Assembly: GCA_963978905.1 (NCBI GenBank)
Contig: OZ022261.1
Coordinates: 7,379,992-7,443,991, forward strand
DNA: 64,000 nt
Reading direction: 5' to 3'
Source of the DNA: Trichostrongylus colubriformis
Taxonomy: Eukaryota > Nematoda > Chromadorea > Rhabditida > Trichostrongylidae
Part shown: piece by piece, positions 11,401 to 23,400 of the stretch
Position numbering within the stretch: position 1 is the stretch's first letter
Layout of the letters: each line of letters opens with the position of its first letter
Notes under the pieces: generated by a model
The model's database searches: none
What the model was told of the DNA's origin: nothing
Seen by the model: only the letters and a program-made list of their open reading frames with translations
Position numbers and translations under genes: made by a program

Positions 11401-14400
11401 CGAATTCTGGATCCACATGTATTCGAAAATCCCTGCAAGAAAAAAACTATCCATGAGAGAAAATAACCTCTCTTGTTTGTATTGATATGAAGTGAAGAAG
11501 CGTTCGGGTTTTATGATAAGACCCGTAGCCATGTAACTTAGTGCTTGTCAAAATCGCGAGAGCACTACTTGTACTGCAGGACTCGCACAGGATTACATCT
11601 TTTGTAACGAACGGCGCTCGATCAGATGCATTACGGGGAGCAGATGCCTAACACGGAAGGCCCATCAGGTCATGGTGAGCTTTCTCAAAACGGTTTTTTG
11701 CTTCATGTATGTGACCCTATAAAATGCAAAAAACCGTTTTGAAAAAGCTCACCATGACCTGATGGGCCTTCCTTGTAAGTTCGGGCTCTTTCTCAATTTT
11801 TACCGCAATGATAGAATCAGCACCGATAATCATAGTTAACGGCTGCGTGTAGTTCGGTAGTTGACTCTCAGAAGTTACGAATGGGCTCTAATGAAGTTCC
11901 CTCCGAACATAAAGCGCAGGTGTGTGTCATAAGAAGTGCGGCAGCGTAACCCGAGGAAAACTGCTGCCAAGTGCGATCTGAACTTAAAGGAACCGGAAGG
12001 GATCTGAAAAGAGGAAGATGCAAAGAAATGAGCATTTGTAAAGAACACTGAAGGTTAGAAGCGATACTCGGTGGGAAAATCCGGATTCAAAAGCGCGACG
12101 CTGCGATGTGTATTCGCATCCCATTTGCATCCAACACACTGGGTTTCTGAGTTGTCCGCTGTAGGAGATGGGCCGCGGGCCAACTTTAGTTGTAGCACCT
12201 TACTCCCAGCGCAGTGGAGTGGCCATTCCCAACTATTGGGTCATTCCATAAGTAGTGTCGTTTTTTTTCAAGCGAAAATTTTTGCCATAAATCACAAATT
12301 TCTGCAGAATATTATATATCATTCGGAAGAGAATTCTCCGCTCTACAAAATGGCCTACTTAGTTTTTGAGTATGTTAGGATGGCGCCGACATTTAGGCCG
12401 GCGAAGAGGTAGGTCCAGCAAACAAAAATTGGCCAAACCGGCAATCAATTGAAACACAATATTTTACCTGAGGAAATCTAACCAATCATGTGTTCCGTAC
12501 TTAGCCCCGACCTCTCCTGTAAGTTCCACCAGTCGGTTGCTTAAAAAGTCACGTCGCTCTTTTTCCACATTTCGTTTTTCCGCCACAACTCGGTGATTTT
12601 AGACAATTTCTTCGAACGAAGGCTAGAAAATTTTCTCAACCAATCAGTTGAAAGAGTGGTAGAATGTTAAGAACAGGTGGTGCCTAGGAACAGGAAAATA
12701 CCACTGACCGGATTCCTTAACTTTCTCATGGAAAAAATAAATTGTGAAAAATGTCAACTGGACCCATATCACATGGTATTAAAACTCAATCTGAATCGCA
12801 GCCAAAACAAACTAGAAGGATGTTTTCGATAGAGCAGAAAAAGTCCTTCGAAGTGGTTTATAAAACAACTCTAATCAAAAAGTTTGAAAGAAAAAATTTC
12901 ATTTTGAATAAATGTGGGTGCTTTCGAAAAAAAGATTTTAGAAAAATAACGACACGACTTCTTGATCAATTAAATATTGGAAATTGTAGAAGAGGTCAGG
13001 GCTAAGTACGCGACACATGACTGGTTGATTTTCCTAAATTAAAATATAGTGTTTCAATTGATTGCCGGTTTGGTCAATTTTTGTCGGCTGGACCTACCTC
13101 TTCGCCAGCCTAAATGTCGGCCCCATTCTAACGAACTCGAAAACTAAACATGTCATTTTGTAGAGCAGGAAAACCTCTTTCGAATGATATATGACATGCT
13201 GCGAAAACTTGTAATTTCATAGAAAAAATTTACGCTGGAAAAAAAACGACATTACTTATGGAATGACCCAATACATTAGCACTTATGTAACTACATCTAG
13301 AAACAATATAAGAAGGAATAAAGGAAAAAGTAAAAGGAAGAAACAAAGTTGTAATAGAAACATCTCCTCTTGGCACCATGCCAAGACGACAGATTGGCGA
13401 GTTTGTGCAATGGCGGCCACTTGAACTCGCCCAAACTACGTCTGTTCTACCGTAAGCCAAAATTACCCCCTCCTTCCGTTGGTTCACAATATCACATCGC
13501 ATTGCCTCCATTACTCCACTATGTCAATCCAAGCGGAATCTTATGCGGCAACTAGACTCAAATGATGCGTGGTGTGCTGCAGGACACACGAACTGGGTCA
13601 GGTCACAAGAGGAGGTGGCCAGACTCCAACCCACAGCCACCACAACGAGATTATCAAGGCAACCGTTGCGCGGTGACCCGATTCGGGTGTTCTGTCTCAC
13701 ATCTCGAGATACGAAATCTTGCCAATCGGATCATTGCCTTGGGCGCGACCCTGGCCACATTTAGACCAGACACACATGGTCCGCATGGTCATGACTGCAT
13801 CTTTGAACTGCTTCTGAAGAAAACTCGTTGAACTCACTCGTCTATATTGCATTCATGTCCGTTGAATGAGCACATCTCAATGAATTCATGTTTGGTCTGT
13901 GAAAGAGCGACACGCTGCTCAGCTGATAGCGCAGACATTGTGAACATCAAATTTTCCTTAGCCCTTGTCAACATCGCTACACCGTCGGTCATACCCTGAA
14001 TCACGTTGACTAAAAGTTTAATTTCTTCAAAGTAGTCATGAAAATGTTTATTATAAAAAGAAGTGTTTTTCACACATTGTGTGATGCATCGGTGCCATTT
14101 GTTCTAAACAGCCGTATAAATTTTCGAAGGCGATTCAATATAAATCAAACAAAAATAGCAAAAATAGTAGAAAGTTGTCACAAGGGTTCTCTGATCCCTC
14201 GCAGCATCAGTTTATCGGTGGACGGAGGTGGTGTAGTGACAGGTGGCGCGTGCACCCACCCTAATGGTGCGGGGATCAAATCCACGACACGCCCGTCTAA
14301 GCCAACCAAGCATTTCATCCTTTTTGGGTCTGAGAGTTGGTACCAAACTCGTCTGGGAAGATAAAAAGCACTGACTTGTACATCGGCCTGCCCCCGCAAG

Positions 14401-17400
14401 TCATGTGCAGACCAAATAGGATTCTCATGTCACCACGATTCTGTATAGAGCTGGGTGCATCGCGCATCCCAACAAGGGATTGATTGAGGCAAAAACTTTT
14501 CATCCTCTGAGTTCATCGATAACCTTGAAGTGTGCGAACGATATGATGAGTAAGCTCATTTTCAAAAAGCAGATGCACGTAATGTTCTAGGTACGCCGCA
14601 GTGAGTGGAAGATGTAGCTCGGAAAAATGGTCGCTTCAGCACGAACCTCTCCCTCAACGGGGACCCAAATACGACCCTCTCCCCTTTTAACGTCTACGCA
14701 ACCTCTACAGTGTCAGTAAATACTGACGATTGCATAGTTTACTAAGCGTTTTATTACTGTAATTTTTGTGTTGATCACTCAAATTCAAAAATATTGGGTA
14801 GTCTAAAAGTTTTTTCGTATTTTCAAACACCGCTTTTTCCCTTCAAACTGCTTTCCAGCAATCTCTTCTGCACATTCACATGTAGTACAAGTCCACACGC
14901 ATCTATAGGTATTATTGTCTTCCATCTCCCGAATAACCCTTTTCGGCAAAACAAACATATCAACGGTCAACCTCATTTTCAATACAAAAATTATGAAAAA
15001 TTTTTTCTTTGAATGGCGTTAGACAGGGAAAGGAAAAGGTGATAATCCGATGGAGCAAGATCAGGGCTATAAGGTGGATGGGGCAGCAATTTTTATCCAA
15101 GCACGAGAATTTTTTGGCGAGTCATTTTTTCAATAGTGGTAAAAGTTTTGAAAAATTTTTTCTTTCAAAAAATTTTCGAGCTTGGGTAAAAGTTTCTGCC
15201 TTATAGCCCTGATCTTGCTCCATCGGATTATCACCTTTTCCTTTCCCTGTCTAACGCCATTCAAAGAAAAAAAATTGGAATTGAAAATGAAGTGACTTTT
15301 GATATGTTTATTTTGCCGAAAAGGGTTATCCGGGAGATGAGGACAACACCTATAGATGCGTGTGGACTTGTACTACATATATATGTACAGAAGAAATTTT
15401 GTGGAAAGCAGTTTCGAGGGAAAAAGCGGTATTTAAAAATACGAAAAGACTTTTTAGACTACCTAATATTTTCTTACACTATAAGGTCAGCTGACGGCAC
15501 GTTGCGCTTATCATCAACTCTGGAACCACTACTGACCTTAATTACGACCCCCATCCCTCCCACCGAATACGACCCCCTGTCGAGTAATCCTCGACACCCG
15601 GTTTACCCTGCTCATGTATGAACTAGGTCCCAACTTGGCTGTCCACCTTCTTGAAATGGCCCCTATTAAAATCTGCGAGCCTGAATCCGTAGGAGCTCGA
15701 AAAGCTAGCAATCACTTTCTTGTCAGAAATCCCATAACTCCTAATTCCACTGACTGATTTATTGATCAGTGAGTGCCGATCGAGTTCCAACATGATTCAA
15801 GAGTGAATCTATATGACGAACGGCAGAGGTCCCTTGCCCATTTGAGTATCACTACAAATGCCGGGCAACTTGGGTATCTACTCAAATATTTATACATTTT
15901 GTCTAATCACAGCGGCAAATCCTACATGCATGCATGCACCACTCCATAAATAGCCGATTGAGAACCCGTTTGTTTGTCGTTTTTCCCTGATTTCACAAAA
16001 CTTTTCAATCACCTCTTGTTCAAGAAAAGAGTGCTCATGAACCACGGTACGAAAATACGCGCCACAATACGCGCTACAAATCTCCCTAATCAAACTTAGC
16101 CATTCACCGCGACAGAACCTTTGTCACGTCTTTGCAAAGCCTTGAAATATCGAAACCTTAGGTGGATAGCTTCGCTACGATTCTTATAGAATCATGGTTC
16201 CCTACGATTCCTGTAGAATCATGGCATCTATGAGAAGGCACCGTCGCAAAATGGCAAATGCACCAGACAGCGCTTCATACCGTTGCTTCATATCAATTTC
16301 CCAAAGGACTCTTTGAGCTTAATTGCAGAAGGCGTCCCGGAAAAGTTTCACATTACTTCAACTTCCTTAGATCCGCTCGGGTGAGATAAGCCTTGGCTGT
16401 TGGTTTCTTCACATGGCGTCGGGGGATGCAAAAATTTGTTCAAGGAACTGGTCCACGTCCAGAACTGCTTCCCTGCTCCATGATAAGTTCAAGAAATGGT
16501 ACTTTATTCCCCAACAGTGATGTACTCAGTTTATGGAGAAGGCGATCTGGGAAGAAAAAGCAGAGCGTCTGGAAAAGAAATGGGCAGAAAAGTGCTTTCA
16601 TTCAAGAAAAAAGGATCACTCTGAAGGAGTGTAGCAGCGCATATTGCAGCCCAGTGACGTGTATTGTGTGCCGTTACACCTACTACGCCTAACAGCACTG
16701 TGAACATTTCTTTTGGTCACAGAACATCTATGAAGGATAATTTCTACGTTCTTAAACAGGTTAGTTTTGTCTCTAGGGCACGAAAAACACTGTTGTAAAA
16801 AGGTGGATGATAATTTTAGCTTGAATCTTGACCGCTTTTCCTTAACCACTTTTCACGTAAGGAACCCCTTCCTGCCATGTTACCCGTTTCACTCACACCC
16901 AGGCTCTCCTCCTTAGGCCAAGGCTAGAATTCACAACCCCCTCCCTTTACATGAAAAAACTCATTGCCATCACGTGCTGTAGAAATGGAACCTTTGCCGG
17001 ATTTTCGTGCGTACCATTGGCTGTAAGTGGTGTATAGGAACACAATACTTAACATTACGTCATAGTATACACTGCCACCCTTCCTTCACTTTGACCCCGG
17101 AAAAATGCATTTTGTTCGATTTCCATTTCGAAACGACGGGTTTAACACTGAACCATGAGGGACTAAAAATTTCATCGACGTCATCAGCATATTTCATTCT
17201 GTTGTAAAATGGGAAAGACGAAGTAAATGAACCATACCGAAAAGCCCATTGCTTCGATCGTCTCCGGAGCGCTAACGATGGCTCTCTGATATGGTCGGCT
17301 TGTTGTTGCTGAATTAAGAATATCAGAAGGATGTTCTAGCGGGCCTTCCGGCGAGCAATTCGGCAACACTCGACAGTAACCTTGTTTTTTTGCAGAGAAC

Positions 17401-20400
17401 ACCACAAAACAACCAGTGCTCTCGTGCCACTCACATTTTTGTAGTATGCGTAAATATTGTTTTTCTGTTAATCTTGTTATATTTACGTTAGTGAATATAT
17501 TTAATAAAAATCTTAATTTTTGGACTTTCGTCCCCTATCGAATTAAAGGAGTTTTCAGAGCAAGGTGAAGCTTAAGAAAGAACTGTAATACTACACCTAG
17601 TATCCTTCCACAAATTGTGCTACGTAGTGTAGTATTACCCAGTGGGATATACTTTGAAAAAACGTAATACTACACTATGTATCCATAAATCGGGATACAT
17701 ATGTAATGTAGCATTACATTGTGGGCAATGCTTGAAAAAGGACTGTAATACTACACTACATATGTGCTACGAATTAGTGTGTTCTAAGTTACAACATGCA
17801 AGCTTTTTGTGCTTATCGCACCCACACGAATGCTTAAAGGAGGTGATAGGTGTAACTCGGGCCCAATATGACCCGACAAATATGTAGGTCCACGTGTTTA
17901 ACAGTACGAAAGTGAAGAAAAACGGAATAAAACGGTCGAAAATCCGAAAATTGAAATCTCTTTCCCGTCGAACATTATCAAAAGGGGCGGGTCGGCTCGA
18001 AAAAAGGGCGGGATAAACCAAGTGGCAGCTGTTGAAGAAGACGGTATAAAGCCCGGGCGATGTTTTTTATCGTGTCGCCACACATAGTCTACTCAGACCT
18101 CTAGCTTTCATTTGCGTGACTCAGTTTTGGAGTTCTTATGACCCACATTACCCCTATTACTGTCTTTGAACTGCATATCTAATTCATCATTCCTACTAAC
18201 ACTAAATCGTCGAAGGAATTGCCAGTATAAAGGTACAAGTACAAGGTAGAAAAGAAAGTGCACAGAAGCTGTTCTACAACTACAGTTAGTGCCGTAAGAG
18301 TGTTAAAAATCGCGCGAAAACGCGTTTTCGCGCGATTTTTAACACTCTTACGGCACTAACTGTACTTCGCCAAGAAACTACACACAGCTATCACAAAAAG
18401 AAGCTCGTGGACATTGCTATATGGTCCACACTAGCAGTTCCAAAGGATTTTGTCTCCTCGTGCTTCCATGTTTCGAAGGTAGTGGGCACCTTGAGGGTGT
18501 CGGCGTGGTAACTGTGGGTGTCAAAGCTGGACGGCCGTAGGATGCACCAATGAGAAGCGATCACGAGGAGGATATGTCGTTTCACCTACGAGCGCTGCCA
18601 TAGATGAAGATACAAAGTTGGCTACCAAAGGTTCAGTTTTCAAAGTTGCAGATGCTTCTAGAAACATTGGAACTAAGTTCGACAGATCCTTCTCGATCCC
18701 GCCCACTCCTTCAGTGTCATGAATATTCCAACACCGGTCGCTTATCGATTGTCACGTCAGACAACTCGAAGAGAAAGCAATCGCTAATCTGCTTCGAAAA
18801 ACTTTGCATTGAAAATCCACATAGGTACTTTCCAGGGAGAATTTGTTGGAATTCTTGCGCTCAATAAACAAAATAGAGGTGTTGAAGTTCACGCCACTGA
18901 GAAGAAACGAAGGAAAGTTTCCATGAATATTACAGATGAACTGAATGAATATGCTAGAAACCCGATAAATGGTCCCTGTGGTTCTCACTGCCCCGTCAGG
19001 TCGCGTTCATAGTCTGCGGTGACGACTGCAGGGCGTGGCTGTGTGTCTCTGCGTCTCCACCTATGCCACCCTACCTCGTTGCCTGTGCCGTCTCTGCACC
19101 CCCCCCCCATGCCACTCTGCCTTCCTGCCTTGAGCGAAGCCACGCCCTGTCGACGCTGAGTATGAATGCGGCCCTAGTCGGCTATTTGAGCCATGTGCCG
19201 TCATGACATGATAAAGGATAAAACGCGCTTTTCAAAGGAAGATGCGTCATACATCGTTACACAATCTTAGACGGCCATTTATGGCGACCATCTCCTTTCG
19301 TGAATACGCCACTCACCTCCTGTCGCACTCAATGTCATAACCAAAAGCTTACGGTTCCACCTGCTTCTTCCTATTATCGTGACCTTCAAAAAATTCCTAT
19401 GCGGACCAAATTATGCGCCTACGGAGGGAACTTGTGCGTATAAAATTCCTTAGAGCACACTCCAAAAAGCTTCTCTGCATTCTGTGCATTCACCCTACGT
19501 CGACCCTTTTGAATCAGTGTGCCCAGCTCCGGTAGAAACGGTGAAAGTAGATTTTGGTGAGCTCGGCAGATCAGTGGAAATCGGACATTACTTATAAATC
19601 GTCCTGACGATGATTTTGTTTTTTCATACGTTGTAATCGGTGCTCATGCAGTTCGTTTGTCACTATTTTGATTCGTGCAAATCTCTATCATTTATTAATT
19701 TGGTGGGAGGTACACAACAGCACTACCTTTAGGATCTCGCAATAAGAAAGTTAGCTGCTTCCGCTTTTACAGTTGTTCACCTACTCGAAGGCTTATCTAC
19801 GTTAATCAGATTGGTGGGCGTACTTTTTTGAGGAGGTAGATGTCCGGGAGCTATGCGCGTTACACCTTTTTTCTCGTAACAATGTGCCATCACGGCGCGG
19901 AACCCGATGGATCCCGTGCTAACCACGCCCAATAAAAGCGAAGGGGCGTGGCTAGTCCGGGTTCCAGCGAGTGTAGCACCGTGATAGGCATCGTGGAGGC
20001 GCAACGAGTGCAAACTGGATGGCTACTCAAAGATCGGCTCCCACCGGTAAGATCAGCCGAATAAACTGATTATCACGAGGTATGCTTTTTAACGGCCTTG
20101 AACAAACATTCCTAGTGCGACATCCTGATATTTCATACAAGCGCCCACGGAGAGCCAACACGATTAGTTCCATGCACACAAGTGTCACTCGTTCTTTACC
20201 GTTACCTACTCGGAGTGTCCTCAGTTGTAGACGATGTGGTAGTAGAAGGCGTAGTAGTGGTAGTAGAAGGTGTAGTTGCCGTCGTCGTCGTAGTAGTAGT
20301 AGAGGTGGATGTTGTAGAAGAGGATGTGGTAGTTGTGGTTTGAGGAGGGGTGGGGACAGGAGGGAGTGTTGTGATTATAACAGCTAAATTTTCAACAGAG

Positions 20401-23400
20401 CCTAATGTATTTTCGTTTTGGTGAAAAAAAAAGAATATAAAAAAGAAAAAAAACCACATGGAAAATATCAGACTCACGCTGTGGAGCTGGAGTTGTAGCT
20501 GAAAAAGATATTTTTATTGAGAAAACCGATAGCTCGCTGTTGGAGACTAAGACACAGCCGCGGCACTTGGTCAGCGCAAGAGAAGTGATCAATTCAATCA
20601 ATGTGGAGATGACGAAGCGACTGCTTCGTGATCGCACGCGAGCGTTTGAAGGCACATCCCGCGCTCGCTGATGGGTGGAGTAACAGTTGACTCTCCGTTG
20701 GTTTTTAGCGGTTGGGAGGCGGTCTTCCACGCCTGCAGTTGGGCGGGGTCGATCCGCCCCTGCGCCAGACAACCAATGGAGTGTCAACTGTTACTCCACC
20801 CATCAGCGAGCGCGGAATGTGCCTTCAACGCTAGAACATGAATCGTCATAACACAGATTTTGCGGCGCTCGGTACAGTTAGCCAATACGGGAAAGGTTAA
20901 TGTAGGGACCCAACGCGTTGAAATGTTTCGCGCATAGCGACACGCGATCTATGTGCGGCGCCGCGTCATGCCCTAATACTACACACCCACCCTACGCTAT
21001 ATCACGACAGAATGGCAGGAGTGCTTTGGCCTTCCTAGAGCAACGGAAATTGTACCTCACATCGTCGCTAAGAAATTGTACAATTTCGATAATGAAGTGA
21101 AGGTACTAACTTGGTAAAGAAAGCGTTTTGTTCAAATCATCGATCCACAGTTTTCGGATTTCTACTGGCTCTTTTCCGATACAATACGGCGTCTGCAACG
21201 ATCAGTTGTTAGTGTATGAGCACCTTATGTTTCTGTGTGACCTAACATGCACAACGACATTTTATAAGAGATGATACAGCTTCAAGTGCTATGGTGTGTG
21301 GTACAAAGAAGAGCCAGATCCAAAAAGCTCTTCGTCTGACATGTCATCCAGTTCCCACAGCGAAGAGTTCCGAAACCAGGTTCCAGAGAAATATTCGCTA
21401 TTGGAAATCGGTAAGGCCGCTTTCATACTTTGCGCACCGACGCCGTCACGCGCGTGACGGCGTCGGTGCGCAAAGTATGAAAGCGGCCTAACCGTCACGG
21501 CGGAAAGCTTCGTTGATCATTCTCAACGCGTGCGGCTTATGTGTTTTAATTCATGCATACAGAATATGTTCGTTTCTCATTCGTGTTTTTTTCTAAAAAC
21601 TATACCTTACTGTATCCATATAACTTCTCTAAAGGCTGAAAACGACAGACTCTCTGAAGCACTGAAATCGTCCCTACTGGCAGCGCCAAGTGAAAATATG
21701 AAAATACTGGGTTCAAGACACATCCGCGATAGGCTCGGGTCATCTATAGTGTTTAAAATAAGATCAAAGGTTCTGAATTGCTAGTTAGTGAAGAAAAAAT
21801 TTAAAAAAAAAAATGGGAAGCGCATCGTAGCGACACCAACAGCATCATTCATGAAATTGGTCATTAGCTGTAGGAAAATTCCGAAACAAAATAGTGCTCA
21901 TTGTAATTCACTAGGCTGAACATTAGCTTACGTCTTGAAGTTCTGCAGATTCAGTCCGATTTCGGCACTTACATGGCCATTCAAGACCGCCGGGAGAAGT
22001 TTCACCTTCCTCCAATTTGTACTCACAATAGCCATCCTCCTTGCATGCCGGACATACGTGATCGAACCATACACTGAAGAACCTCTTGGAATTAATAGCT
22101 CACCATTTCAAAGTAATCTGAACATCAAAGGTGGCGAGATTTAATGAAGATACTCACGTCATATTAAAACATGGCCATGCGACCATCAAATCTCGATCAT
22201 AGGTGCACACACATTTAGAATCCTGAAACGGTGATATTTCATGAACAGATACCGTAGGTATTCCATTGAAGGAAGTTGGGTTATGCATCGAAAACCACAA
22301 ATTTGACTTTAGGAAAACCTTTCGTCCAGTAAGTATGTAAGGAACTCATTGATTCAAAGTGTCACTATTCACTGATCACCTTCGATGAAGCTTACCCCTT
22401 TTCTTACAGGCAGACAGACAGTAGGTCACTAAACTCCGTGGAGCTGTAAATGATTGCCTTCTTTTCAAAAATTTGGAAATTTTGCTATAACTAGAGAGTG
22501 AGTCCCTTTTATCACAGGTTTCAAGGGACATGGTGCCTATGGTTATAAAAAGATCGCGTGGCCGAGTATTGGATCACTGGTTCGGAGGGGTGAGGGGGTA
22601 AAAAGTGAGGCTCTAAATAATGCGTAGGTAGGGGAATCGCTTCGGGACCCAACCACGTACGGCGCCCGTTGCTCGCACCTATCGCGTCGCACGCGAAAAA
22701 AACGCACGCCGCGAAGCCAATTTTCTTTCCTGGTGGTACACACTGTTTCTAGATGCGCCACCTTGTTGATTACATTCACACTTACCAACAAACATTGTGG
22801 GATGATCCTCAGTGGCAAAAGATTCAGTTCTATTTGAAAACTAATTCACAAACTAATTTCCAGGTAGTACCGAGGGTACAGACATGCCTCGGTATACCAC
22901 GACTTCCGAGTACACAGTATAATATCCTTGACGCTATTACCAGAACTCCGAACGAAAGCTGAATATGGAGAAGTAACGTCGAGTACTTACATTGTCCCTT
23001 GGTGGCGTTTCAAATCGAATGCATTCCATATCAAGACTTCCGACACATTTACAATGCGCTTCGATGGCCTCGTAACGCGGATTGAACGTCGCCTGATTTA
23101 GCATATTATTAGAGATCAAAAAATGAAACAGTAAAAAACATGAAGAAGTCGTGCAAGATTATGGGTCCATTCAATTTTAATTCAATGCACCCAATGAAAA
23201 GGTTCCATTCATACGGTACTTAAATGGTACACTCAGACCATCTTCACCGGATACGAATTATATGGTTTTCATGCACATGGAACGATGTCTGACATTCACA
23301 GGAATGAACTTTACTTTTTCTCGGTTTTATGAAAGAAAGGAATAGATCGCTTGTGATTTTATGGTCCTGCACTCAATACATGAGTCCTGCACTTAGCATC

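Noticed and set aside
20202..20477. Thr/Ser-rich minus-strand open frame that could be a mucin-like exon of the degenerin
   Set aside because: Its possible splice phases do not fit exons 7 and 8, which already join to restore a conserved Cys pattern. The sequence is a trinucleotide repeat.
21932..22073. Longer version of degenerin exon 7 ending at the donor GAC|GTAAGC
   Set aside because: The earlier donor at 21972 joins exon 8 in phase and restores the PC-x-C-(5)-C pattern; the longer form does not.
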